Shown here one piece after another: positions 23,631 through 31,524 of a stretch of DNA of 36,963 nucleotides. The notes beneath the pieces are model-generated. The model saw only the letters and a program-made list of their open reading frames with translations. It searched no databases and was not told the DNA's origin. A program made the position numbers and the translations under genes. The DNA is taken from NCBI GenBank assembly GCA_964610165.1, contig CAZSUZ010000014.1, positions 1 through 36,963 of the forward strand, read 5' to 3'. This stretch comes from MFZZ01 sp964610165. Its GTDB lineage: Bacteria; Patescibacteriota; Microgenomatia; UBA1406; GWC2-37-13. The number at the start of each line of letters is the position of its first letter. The first letter of the stretch is position 1.

Positions 23631-23704
23631 CGGGGCGTAGTTCAGATGGCTAGAACGTACGCTTTGGGAGCGTAAGGTCGCGAGTTCAAGTCTCGCCGCC
23701 CCGA
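23631..23704 (+). tRNA. tRNA-Pro(TGG)
   Basis: A cloverleaf can be folded by hand: acceptor CGGGGCG (23631-23637) with CGCCCCG (23697-23703), anticodon stem TACGC/GCGTA with a seven-base loop TTTGGGA giving anticodon TGG, and a T-arm GCGAG-TTCAAGT-CTCGC. Discriminator A at 23704. No 3' CCA is encoded. Confidence 0.97.
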
Positions 23705-23731
23705 CATTTGGAGCTACATAATAATCTAAGT

Positions 23732-24475
23732 TTACCTTTTTTCTACAGGAAAAAGTCTTGCGATTTCTTCAGGAGTAAATGTATTCAAAATGACTTTCTT
23801 TTTAGCAGTATCTATTTCTTTCCCAAATGCAAGTTTATGCACATCATCTCCATATTTCTCAATTAACGATTTGTAAAATCCAATTCTTTCTTCATCGTGG
23901 TCTGCAATTATGTATCCATATTTCATTTTTGTTAATGTTTCTCTTTGATAATATCTTGCGCTTATTTCTACAAAAGGTTCAGGTAACGTCAGATCCTGAT
24001 ATTGATGACAAATTTCATGAGTTAAGTAATCGAAAAATGCTATGCTTGCAACATTCTCTTTAGCTTTTTCTTCACTACCAAATACTTTTATTGCTTCAGC
24101 TTTAGCGTCATCTGCATAAAGTTCCCATATTCTATTTGGATCATCAAATGCAATGATTTTTCCTTCTGGGAAATATGCTGCACGTATACTTTTATCTGGA
24201 TAGTTTCCGTCACTATCAGAAGCCCAATTAGCATACATTTCTTGAAATGCAGGTGTATCTGAAACTATAACTCTATCATTTACACTATCTGCATGATATA
24301 AAGACGAGGAAGGAATAAACTCTTTATAGGTATCTACAATAGTATTTTGTATTTTGTTAGCAACTTCATTGACTACTTTATCCTGACCAGGAGTTAGATC
24401 GGACATATCTAGTTTTAGACTATCTACAAGATCACTGTCAGCTGTAAAAGAAGCTATAGATAATTCATTATCCAT
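23732..24475 (-). CDS. Putative zinc metallopeptidase-like protein (HExxH)
   Basis: A 247-residue soluble protein. HEICH (H153, E154, H157) is a zinc-binding HExxH motif, followed by E170 in EPFVEISAR, which could be the third ligand. This arrangement suggests a small metallopeptidase, but I recognise no family and the rest of the protein is not typical of one. Acidic N-terminal and Lys-rich C-terminal regions flank the motif. No signal peptide is seen, so it may be cytoplasmic. A TATAAT box (24482-24487) ends six bases before the start codon. Confidence 0.6.
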   Translation of the reverse strand: MDNELSIASFTADSDLVDSLKLDMSDLTPGQDKVVNEVANKIQNTIVDTYKEFIPSSSLYHADSVNDRVIVSDTPAFQEMYANWASDSDGNYPDKSIRAAYFPEGKIIAFDDPNRIWELYADDAKAEAIKVFGSEEKAKENVASIAFFDYLTHEICHQYQDLTLPEPFVEISARYYQRETLTKMKYGYIIADHDEERIGFYKSLIEKYGDDVHKLAFGKEIDTAKKKVILNTFTPEEIARLFPVEKR

Positions 24476-24633
24476 ACAAAGATTATATCAGAGCTTTAAT
24501 ATAATGATTTTTAGTAAATATATTGAGGATTCAGAATAGGGTTACTTAACTCATACTTAGTATTACACCAATGATCTAATATAGTAATAGTCAGTAGTTA
24601 AAGATCAACCTCTTCTTCTCGACAACAGAAAAT

Positions 24634-25191
24634 TTATTTATTCTTTTCTGCTTCAGTTCTTATCTGTTCAATATTTTTCCCACTCACTGCCGATAAATCA
24701 AACTCATTTGCATCATACCCTTCTATAACATGTTCGTCTTTATGCTTAATCATTAACCAAGCATTAGGTCCACCAAATCCTTTTGTTTTAATAAGAGCAA
24801 AAGATCCTTGTAGTTTTTTACCGAATAAAGTAAATTTAAGTTCACCTTTTTTAAGTCCTTCTTTCATTACTTTTTGACCTTCTTCATAATCTTTAATAAT
24901 TTCTCTTACTCCTTTTGATACCTCAATTTCAGGAAGATAATAGCCTTCATCCCAAATCATAACTGGTCCTGCTCCGTAACCATCAGGAAGTACTCCTTCA
25001 AAATTACGATATTCCATTGAATGATCTGTTGTTTGCATCGCCAATCGTTTAACAGTGTTGTCAAGAGAAGGCCCTTTTGGAATAGCCCAAGATGGCATAA
25101 CTGCACCTATTTGAAGGCGAAAATCATAATGAAGGCGAGTAGCATCATGTTTATGAATAACGAAGAGCAATTTTGCTTTTTTATTGACCAT
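24634..25191 (-). CDS. LigD-type 3'-phosphoesterase domain protein
   Basis: A 185-residue stand-alone version of the phosphoesterase (PE) domain found at the N-terminus of bacterial LigD (PF13298). The block HKHDATRLHYDFRLQ near residue 13 matches the metal-binding start, followed by WAIPKGPSLD and DHSMEYRNFEG, also typical. The enzyme trims 3' phosphates or ribonucleotides at DNA ends. No polymerase or ligase domain is present here. The start at 25191 (MVNKKAK) is set by a TATAAT (25199-25204) seven bases upstream; ATG 25221 would precede the promoter. It is part of a repair-gene neighbourhood. Confidence 0.92.
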   Translation of the reverse strand: MVNKKAKLLFVIHKHDATRLHYDFRLQIGAVMPSWAIPKGPSLDNTVKRLAMQTTDHSMEYRNFEGVLPDGYGAGPVMIWDEGYYLPEIEVSKGVREIIKDYEEGQKVMKEGLKKGELKFTLFGKKLQGSFALIKTKGFGGPNAWLMIKHKDEHVIEGYDANEFDLSAVSGKNIEQIRTEAEKNK

Positions 25192-25198
25192 ATTCAAC

Positions 25199-25204
25199 AT
25201 TATA
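25199..25204 (-). promoter_or_regulatory. -10 box (TATAAT) of the phosphoesterase gene
   Basis: A perfect TATAAT ends seven bases before ATG 25191 and shows that the longer start at 25221 is unlikely. Confidence 0.5.
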
Positions 25205-25238
25205 AGAATATTTATGCTCAAAAAGAAAGTAAGTTACA

Positions 25239-25955
25239 TTAGTCAATAAGATGTTCTTTTTCGAACGTTTTTTCTAGATCTTTAAAGTTAGCATGTTTCA
25301 TATCTGCTTTTGAAACCTTTGGACCTTTTCTATAACTTAAATATTCATAAACTAATGGAATTAAAGATACAAATATTATTCCAACAACGGCATAGTGAAA
25401 ATTATGTTGAATAAATTCAAGTCCTCCAAAGAAATATCCAGCAAAAGTAAAAAGTGTTACCCAAATAAAACCACCTATAACGTTATACATAAGGAACGTT
25501 TCATAATGCATCTTGCCAACTCCAGCTACAAATGGTGCAAAGGTACGAATAATTGGAAAGAATCGAGCTAATATAATGGTTTTACCACCATGTTTTTCAT
25601 AAAATTCTCGTGTTTTTTCTAAATATTCTTTTTTAAATATTTTTGAATTCTTATTCTCAAATACTTTTGGTCCTATAAAATGACCTACCCAGTAATTTAC
25701 TGTATCACCAACAATAGCTGCAACTAAGAGAATAATATAAAGAATCCAAATATTCATATGTCCAGCACCAGCAAGCGTGCCAGCTACAAAAAGTAAAGAA
25801 TCTCCAGGAAGAAAGGGAGTAACTACTAAACCCGTTTCAGCAAAAATAATTGCAAATAAAATAACGTATGTCCAAGCACCAAATTGTTGAATAATATTAC
25901 CTAGATGTTCGTCTAGATGTAAAAACAGGTCGAGTATAGTTGTTAAAATTTCCAT
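25239..25955 (-). CDS. DedA family membrane protein
   Basis: A 238-residue DedA/VTT-fold membrane protein. The family takes part in lipid scrambling or undecaprenyl phosphate recycling in some bacteria. Hallmarks are FLPGDSLLFVAGTLAG (about 48-63), the re-entrant loop RFFPIIRTFAPFVAG (about 131-145), and several further helices. A TATAAT box (25964-25969) ends eight bases before the start codon. The cytoplasmic tail is charged (about 205-238). Confidence 0.94.
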   Translation of the reverse strand: MEILTTILDLFLHLDEHLGNIIQQFGAWTYVILFAIIFAETGLVVTPFLPGDSLLFVAGTLAGAGHMNIWILYIILLVAAIVGDTVNYWVGHFIGPKVFENKNSKIFKKEYLEKTREFYEKHGGKTIILARFFPIIRTFAPFVAGVGKMHYETFLMYNVIGGFIWVTLFTFAGYFFGGLEFIQHNFHYAVVGIIFVSLIPLVYEYLSYRKGPKVSKADMKHANFKDLEKTFEKEHLID

Positions 25956-26005
25956 AAGCTTTAATTATAAAAAATTTATTCATTTATTCAACCTAATTTA
26001 TAATA

Positions 26006-26034
26006 TTGCTGATTTTCATAATAATGTATACAAT
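26006..26034 (+). promoter_or_regulatory. Promoter of radC
   Basis: TTGCTG (26006-26011), 17-base spacer, TACAAT (26029-26034), eleven bases before ATG 26046. The expected leader is about five bases. Confidence 0.5.
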
Positions 26035-26045
26035 TACATAACAAA

Positions 26046-26717
26046 ATGAAGATTAAAGAACTACCAGTACACATGCGGCCAAGAGAAAAGTTAATCAAAA
26101 TGGGTGTTTCTAATTTGAAAAATAATGAATTGCTTGCAATACTTTTTAGAACTGGTAATAAAAAACAGAATGCAATAGAACTTGCAGAAAGCCTTTTATT
26201 TACATATCCTTTAAAAAATTTATTTCAAAAGAGTTATGAAGAACTTATTTCAATTTTTGGAATAGACATAGGCAAAGCAACGTCACTCCTTGCTGCATTT
26301 GAGTTATCTAAAAGGGCATTAGACATTGAAGATAATAATGTAATACTTATACAAAAACCAAAAGATGTTATTGTTCAAGTTGCAGAAATTAGAAAACAAA
26401 AAAAGGAATATTTTATTGCGCTATTTTTAAATGCAAGGAATCAATTAGTTCATAAGGAAACTATATCGATTGGAACTTTAACAGCAAGTCTTGTACATCC
26501 TAGAGAAGTATTTGAACCGGCATTGCGTAATTCTGCTGCATCAGTAATAGTTGTTCATAATCATCCATCTGGGGATACAGAGCCATCTAGTCATGATATA
26601 GATATTACAAATAGATTAATTGAAGCAGGTACAGTATTAGGAATAGATCTTCTTGATCATATTATTGTTTCTGCAAATAGTTATAGTAGTTTAAAGGAAT
26701 TAGACATTATCAAGTGA
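26046..26717 (+). CDS. radC: RadC family JAMM-domain protein
   Basis: A 223-residue RadC homologue. The N-terminal helical region (about 1-100) precedes a JAMM/MPN metal site: H171 and H173 in HNHPSGD and D184 in SSHD. The historical link of RadC to DNA repair is disputed and its substrate is unknown. The 3' end overlaps the convergent AlkA-like gene by 18 bases. It starts just after a TTGCTG/TACAAT promoter. Confidence 0.93.
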   Translation: MKIKELPVHMRPREKLIKMGVSNLKNNELLAILFRTGNKKQNAIELAESLLFTYPLKNLFQKSYEELISIFGIDIGKATSLLAAFELSKRALDIEDNNVILIQKPKDVIVQVAEIRKQKKEYFIALFLNARNQLVHKETISIGTLTASLVHPREVFEPALRNSAASVIVVHNHPSGDTEPSSHDIDITNRLIEAGTVLGIDLLDHIIVSANSYSSLKELDIIK

Positions 26718-27293
26718 ATGCCATAAAATGCGCGCTGCATAGGTTCTATATGGTGACCATTTTTTGCTCATTTCAAGAAGTAATTCTTTAGAAGGATTTT
26801 CGATTGTATATAGTTTTTCTATTGCTCGTTTTAAACCTAAATCTCCTGTAGAAAAAACATCATCTCTGCCTAATGAAAACATTAGAAACATTTCTGCAGT
26901 CCATTGACCAATTCCTTTTACCTTAATAAGTTCTGCAATTACTTCTTCTTCGGTCATATTTTTTAATAACTCTAAATGAACTTCCTTGTTATGCACTTTA
27001 GAAGCTAAATCTAGAATATATTTTGCTTTTGCATTTGAAATACCAATATTTCGTAATTGTTCTTGAGTAAGTTTTAATACATGTTCTGGTGAAATATTAT
27101 TTTCAATCAAATGCAGAAATCGTTTGTAAATTACATCACCAGCTTTTACAGAAAGTTGTTGCGAAATAATAGACTCGCATAAAGAGGCAAAATAATTATC
27201 TGATGTTTTGCGTTTAATTGGCTCATTTAGTTTTAAAGCAGCCGAATATAAAACTGGATCATTTTTTTTAAAATGATAAAGAATTTTTTTCAT
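26700..27293 (-). CDS. AlkA-like DNA-3-methyladenine glycosylase
   Basis: A 197-residue HhH-GPD glycosylase that should remove alkylated bases from DNA. The helix-hairpin-helix lies around 124-133 (KVKGIGQWTAEMF) and the catalytic aspartate is D151 in STGDLGL, with LGRDDVF before it. The usual SIISQQLS block is at 41-48. It is shorter than E. coli AlkA because the N-terminal domain is absent, as in many compact bacterial versions. The first 26 bases overlap the end of the ferric-reductase-like gene, so translation is probably coupled. Confidence 0.92.
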   Translation of the reverse strand: MKKILYHFKKNDPVLYSAALKLNEPIKRKTSDNYFASLCESIISQQLSVKAGDVIYKRFLHLIENNISPEHVLKLTQEQLRNIGISNAKAKYILDLASKVHNKEVHLELLKNMTEEEVIAELIKVKGIGQWTAEMFLMFSLGRDDVFSTGDLGLKRAIEKLYTIENPSKELLLEMSKKWSPYRTYAARILWHSLDNV

Positions 27294-28023
27294 GGGATTC
27301 TATTGTAGCAGGACTTTTATTGATGTGAGATATCCATAGTATAATTCTAAGAACCAAAACAGCACTGCCATACATAAATATAATAAGTCCAAAGTGAGGT
27401 AATAATTTTTCATCTTTTCCAGTAAGCCACTCTAGCCATCGATCATATCCTACTAATGCAAAATGAAGTACAGATAGAAAATATGCTATATATCCAATTC
27501 TTAGTAACCTTCTCCATAACAAGCCCCCAAGTATTTGGATTACCTTTTTTGTAGAGATAATAACCATTCCTAAATAAATAACTATTGCTATTAATGCTGT
27601 TGTAAACATAAGTATATTATCAGGTTCAAGATATCTTACGAGAAATGGTAAGCTACGAGGTAAGAAAAATAGTGCAATTATTGTATGAATTAGTGCATAA
27701 ATAAAACCGATAACGCCAAGTTGTTTTCTATACACAATAAAATGATCTGCAAAGTTCCAGTAATAACAAAGTCCACTTAATGCCATAGAAAGACCCATAA
27801 GGAGCATACTTACATCTCCAATCATACGGTTTGCAATTCTTATACTAAATGTACCTTGTTGTAAAAAGTAGTAAAGAGATACAATTACTGAAATAAGAAG
27901 ACTATAGACTGTTATATCAATCCATAGTTTTTTTCCAGTTAAGCTTGGCCTTTTTTGAATAGCTAGATCTAATTTCTGCTTAAAATTATCTTCATGATGC
28001 ATATTTACAGAGTTAGTATACAT
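27268..28023 (-). CDS. Ferric-reductase-like transmembrane protein
   Basis: A 251-residue membrane protein with about six helices, resembling the ferric reductase-like domain (PF01794) that binds two hemes through paired histidines. H113 (ALIHTIIAL) and H187 (VLHFALVG) are the likely ligands, with H94 a third candidate. No FAD or NAD(P)H domain is attached, so a partner would be needed for electron transfer. ATG 28002 (MHHED) is an alternative start after a TATACT box. Its 3' end overlaps the AlkA-like gene by 26 bases. Confidence 0.75.
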   Translation of the reverse strand: MYTNSVNMHHEDNFKQKLDLAIQKRPSLTGKKLWIDITVYSLLISVIVSLYYFLQQGTFSIRIANRMIGDVSMLLMGLSMALSGLCYYWNFADHFIVYRKQLGVIGFIYALIHTIIALFFLPRSLPFLVRYLEPDNILMFTTALIAIVIYLGMVIISTKKVIQILGGLLWRRLLRIGYIAYFLSVLHFALVGYDRWLEWLTGKDEKLLPHFGLIIFMYGSAVLVLRIILWISHINKSPATIESHEKNSLSF

Positions 28024-28060
28024 AAATTATTTTTATCAATCTAGTATCATTATTATAGGA

Positions 28061-28501
28061 ATGAAAATAAAAACAACTACTATAATTCTTATTGTTTTAC
28101 TGATTCTTGTTGGTATTTCTGGATATATGTATATTAAGAACGTAAACACCAAAACTCAATCAGTAAGTCATGCACTATGGGAAGACTATAAAGTAATTGA
28201 AAAAAAAATTGAAGGTAAACAATATAAATTAGTTGTTGCTGATAATCCTGAACGTTGGCAGAAAGGACTAATGTTTGTACGAAAACCAACAAAAGATTTT
28301 GATGGCATGATTTTTATATTTCCAATATACGAAAATAAAACGTTTTGGAATCTGAATACGTTTGAAGATCTAACTCTTTACTGGATGAAAGATGATATCG
28401 TAACAAGTAAATCCCAATTACCTTCAATAGAGAAAAGTAAAGAAATAGTCCGTGTATCATCTTCCGAACCAGTAAATATTGTTGTTGAAATTATTAACTA
28501 A
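28061..28501 (+). CDS. DUF192 family membrane-anchored protein
   Basis: A 146-residue protein with one N-terminal membrane anchor (about 5-25) and a DUF192 (PF02643) domain. The signature is visible in NPERWQKGLMFVRKP and in MIFIFPIYENKTFWN, though the usual FWMKNT core is changed to FWNLNT. The family's function is not established. The region upstream has TATTAT immediately before the start, so a leaderless mRNA is plausible. Confidence 0.85.
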   Translation: MKIKTTTIILIVLLILVGISGYMYIKNVNTKTQSVSHALWEDYKVIEKKIEGKQYKLVVADNPERWQKGLMFVRKPTKDFDGMIFIFPIYENKTFWNLNTFEDLTLYWMKDDIVTSKSQLPSIEKSKEIVRVSSSEPVNIVVEIIN

Positions 28502-28507
28502 TTAGAG

Positions 28508-28651
28508 CTATAAAGGGTCAATTTTATTTTCAATTGCAATAACATCATCGAGAGCTCTAATAATTTTTTCACGGCTATCTTTTTTAAGATATGGAACATA
28601 TCCAAAAATTCCCATTAAAATTACATCTTGTTCTGGTGGTTTTTGGTTCAT
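28508..28651 (-). CDS. 47-residue protein, unknown function
   Basis: ATG to TAG, 47 codons, beginning MNQKPPEQDVILMGIFGY and ending in an acidic amphipathic helix. An in-frame ATG twelve bases earlier is possible, but TATGAT ends seven bases before ATG 28651, which fits the window's leaderless pattern. Codon use resembles that of neighbouring genes. No family is recognised, so this stays provisional. Confidence 0.55.
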   Translation of the reverse strand: MNQKPPEQDVILMGIFGYVPYLKKDSREKIIRALDDVIAIENKIDPL

Positions 28652-28774
28652 ATTATTTATCATAGATCGTTTAAATTAGTAATGAATTCTTATAATATCT
28701 TTATAAAAAAAGAATAAGATAAAGAAGATGTTAATATTTAGTAAGAGACAAATTATCAATTTTAAAATACTTAT

Positions 28775-29248
28775 ATGGCGCTACAAATAGGAAATCAAGC
28801 TCCTGAATTTACACTTCCAGATCAAAATGGAAATATGCATAACCTTACTCAATATAGTGGTCAGTGGATTGTATTATATTTTTATCCAAAAGATGATACG
28901 CCAGGATGTACCAAAGAAGCATGTAGTTTTCGAGATAATTTTGAAGCATTAAGAGAACGTGGAATTGTGGTAATGGGAGTATCAAAAGACACACAGGTTT
29001 CTCATAAAAAATTTGCAGATAAATTTAACTTAAATTTCACATTATTAAGTGATGAATCGACAGAGATGATCAAAAGTTATGAAGCATTTGGAGAGAAAAA
29101 ATTTATGGGCAAAACATTTCAAGGAATTTATAGAATTACGTATGTAATTGATCCGCAAGGAATAATACGAAAAGTGTATGAAAAAGTAAAAGTAGAAGAA
29201 CATGCTCAAGAAATTTTAAGAGATATAAATTTACTTAGTCAAGAATAA
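28775..29248 (+). CDS. bcp: Thiol peroxidase of the Bcp/PrxQ peroxiredoxin family
   Basis: Reduces hydrogen peroxide and organic hydroperoxides with thioredoxin-type reductants. The 157-residue length is standard. TPGCTKEAC carries the peroxidatic C45 and resolving C50 in the alpha2-type arrangement. FYPKDDTPGC is the family signature. It is cytoplasmic by sequence. With superoxide dismutase elsewhere in the window it forms an oxygen-defence set. The reductant is not identified here. Confidence 0.95.
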   Translation: MALQIGNQAPEFTLPDQNGNMHNLTQYSGQWIVLYFYPKDDTPGCTKEACSFRDNFEALRERGIVVMGVSKDTQVSHKKFADKFNLNFTLLSDESTEMIKSYEAFGEKKFMGKTFQGIYRITYVIDPQGIIRKVYEKVKVEEHAQEILRDINLLSQE

Positions 29249-30187
29249 TTATTCTTCTTGATGATGTGTTTCAATAAATCTAATTGTTCCTGAAGATTTT
29301 CTCATAACAACAGATTTAGTAACAATATGAGTATTAGTAAATATAACTCCTGGAAGCATTGGTCCATCAATTACACCCGTTGCTGTAAAAGTAAGATCTT
29401 CACCTTTTGCCATATCTTCTGACGTAAAAATTTGATTTTCTTTTAATCCGAGTTCTGCAAGTTTCTTTTTATCATTTTCATTTCTTGGTTTAAAGCGTGT
29501 TAAAATTTCACCACCCATAATTTTCAATGCTACAGCTGCTAAAACGCCTTCAGTACTTCCGCCCCATCCAAGTAACATATCTATTGGGTTATTTGGCATA
29601 CAAGTAGAAACCGCAATAGCAACATCTCCATCTGTTACTAAACGAATACGAGCTCCTGTTTGACGAATTTCTTGTATAAGTTTTTCATGTCGAGGTCTGT
29701 CTAGCATGCTAACTGTAATTTCTGAGACATCTTTACCAAGTGCTTTTGCTACTTTTGTTATATTTTCTGAAACAGAAGCATCAAGATCAATAACATTTTT
29801 TGCTTCTTTTCCAACTGCAATTTTTTCCATATAGGTATCTGGAGCACTCATGAGTGAACCTTTTGAACCAGTTGTTATAACAGCTAGCGCATTATATCTT
29901 CCATAAGCAACACTATCTGTACATTCAAGAGGATCCACAGCAATATCTATTTCTGGGCCATTGCCATTACCTACTTTTTCTCCAGTATATAATTCTGGAG
30001 CTTCATCTTTACTTCCTTCTCCAATAACAATTGTTCCAGAAAAATCGACTTGGTTAAAACGAATACGCATGGCATCAACTGCCGCTTGATCTGCAGCGTT
30101 TTTATCACCTTTTCCAATCCACTTGGCTGAAGCAATTGCAGCAGCTTCTGTGACACGTACAAATTCTAGAGCTAAGTTTTTATCCAT
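29249..30187 (-). CDS. glpX: Class II fructose-1,6-bisphosphatase
   Basis: Hydrolyses fructose 1,6-bisphosphate to fructose 6-phosphate; some class II enzymes also act on sedoheptulose bisphosphate. The 312-residue protein has VIGEGSKDEAPE (around 54-65) and DIAVDPLECTDSV. The last resembles DIAVDPIEGT of E. coli GlpX, with Gly replaced by Cys (C89), so a loop residue has changed. APDTYMEK follows. It is the last gene of fba-gap-pgk-glpX on the minus strand, which lets the cell run gluconeogenesis in the same block as glycolysis. A REP-like repeat separates it from pgk. Confidence 0.95.
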   Translation of the reverse strand: MDKNLALEFVRVTEAAAIASAKWIGKGDKNAADQAAVDAMRIRFNQVDFSGTIVIGEGSKDEAPELYTGEKVGNGNGPEIDIAVDPLECTDSVAYGRYNALAVITTGSKGSLMSAPDTYMEKIAVGKEAKNVIDLDASVSENITKVAKALGKDVSEITVSMLDRPRHEKLIQEIRQTGARIRLVTDGDVAIAVSTCMPNNPIDMLLGWGGSTEGVLAAVALKIMGGEILTRFKPRNENDKKKLAELGLKENQIFTSEDMAKGEDLTFTATGVIDGPMLPGVIFTNTHIVTKSVVMRKSSGTIRFIETHHQEE

Positions 30188-30214
30188 AAATCTATATTTA
30201 AATATTAATTTTAT

Positions 30215-30296
30215 GTCATTCCCGCGTAGGCGGGAATCTAGAAAAAATAAAAATATTGGATCCCCGACTCGTCGCTATACTCCTCTCGAGGATGAC
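30215..30296. repeat. REP-like palindromic element
   Basis: An 82-base GC-rich insert in AT-rich DNA between pgk and glpX. The left end has GTCATTCCC and a perfect stem ATTCCCGC-GTAG-GCGGGAAT (30218-30237). The right end is GGATGAC, so the element is bounded by GTCAT...ATGAC inverted ends. It resembles interspersed palindromic repeats of many bacteria. The pgk stop codon overlaps its last base. Confidence 0.65.
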
Positions 30297-31507
30297 TATT
30301 GATTCTTCCTATTTGTAATAAGAGCTTCAATACCTGGTAAAGTTCCATTTTCAATAAATTCAAGCATTGCACCACCACCTGTTGAAATATGAGTAATTTT
30401 ATCTAAATATTCTTTTTTAGAAATCGCAGCAAGCGTATCTCCACCACCAATAACAGATGTTGCATCGGCATTTTCTGTAATAGCATAATACAAAAAATCT
30501 GTTCCATGTCTATAATGAATATTTTCAAAATAACCTATTGGACCATTCCAAATAATCGTTTTTGCTTTTGCAATAATGGTACCAATTTTTGCTTGCGTTT
30601 CTGGGCCAATATCTAAAATTTGTCCATTTTTTGGAATAGCACTTAGTTTATACACTTTTCCTCCGTGTTCAAGTTCTTGAGAATTTCCAACGACACAATC
30701 TAGTGGTAAAATAATTGAACAATTGTTTTTTTCAGCATTCTTTAAAATATGTATAGCAGTTTTTTTTTCTTCTTTTTCAGCCAAACTATCAGCAATATTA
30801 ATTCCTTTGGCATATAAAAAAGTGTTGGCAAGTGCACCACCAATAATTAAATGATCAGTAAGCTTCATTAATTTATCAATAACATTAATTTTTGTTTCAA
30901 TTTTTGCACCACCAATAATGCCAACAACGGGTTTTTCTGGATGATCAATAACTTTAAGAATCATTTCTATCTCTTTTTTTAGAAGAAGTCCACCAAAAGA
31001 AGGTAAATATTTTGTTACACCGACAACAGAAGCATCAGATCTATGAGAAACGCCAAATGCGTCATTTACAAATACATCGGCCAGTTTAGCCATTCGTTCA
31101 GCAAATATTGGGTCATTTGTTTTTTCTCCTTTATAAAAACGGGTATTTTCTAACACAATAATTTCAGTAGAGGACTGCTTAGCAAATGTGTTACTTGTGT
31201 CTGTTAAAAAATCATCAATTAAATGAATTGGATTATCAGGTAAATATTCTTTTAACTGGTTACACACAATTCTCATTGAATATTTTGGGTCAGGTGCACC
31301 CTTTGGACGACCTAAATGTGAAGCAATAATAATTCTATTTTTATTTTTAAGTAGAAGTTTAATTGTTGGAATAGCCTGACGAATACGAGCATCATCTGCA
31401 ATAGTTAAGGAATTTGGATTTAAGCTGACATTAAAATCAACACGAAGTAATACGCGTTTTTGTTTAGGATGATGATCATCAATAAACGGAATTTCTGATA
31501 ACTGCAT
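30296..31507 (-). CDS. pgk: Phosphoglycerate kinase
   Basis: Transfers phosphate from 1,3-bisphosphoglycerate to ADP. The 403-residue length is normal. RVLLRVDFNVSL (about 19-30) and SHLGRPKG are N-domain substrate motifs, and the C-domain nucleotide motif is IGGGDTLAAI. It lies 17 bases downstream of gap on the same strand, giving the usual gap-pgk pair. Its stop overlaps the REP-like element. Confidence 0.97.
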   Translation of the reverse strand: MQLSEIPFIDDHHPKQKRVLLRVDFNVSLNPNSLTIADDARIRQAIPTIKLLLKNKNRIIIASHLGRPKGAPDPKYSMRIVCNQLKEYLPDNPIHLIDDFLTDTSNTFAKQSSTEIIVLENTRFYKGEKTNDPIFAERMAKLADVFVNDAFGVSHRSDASVVGVTKYLPSFGGLLLKKEIEMILKVIDHPEKPVVGIIGGAKIETKINVIDKLMKLTDHLIIGGALANTFLYAKGINIADSLAEKEEKKTAIHILKNAEKNNCSIILPLDCVVGNSQELEHGGKVYKLSAIPKNGQILDIGPETQAKIGTIIAKAKTIIWNGPIGYFENIHYRHGTDFLYYAITENADATSVIGGGDTLAAISKKEYLDKITHISTGGGAMLEFIENGTLPGIEALITNRKNQ

Positions 31508-31524
31508 ATTGTTCTAACAAATTG

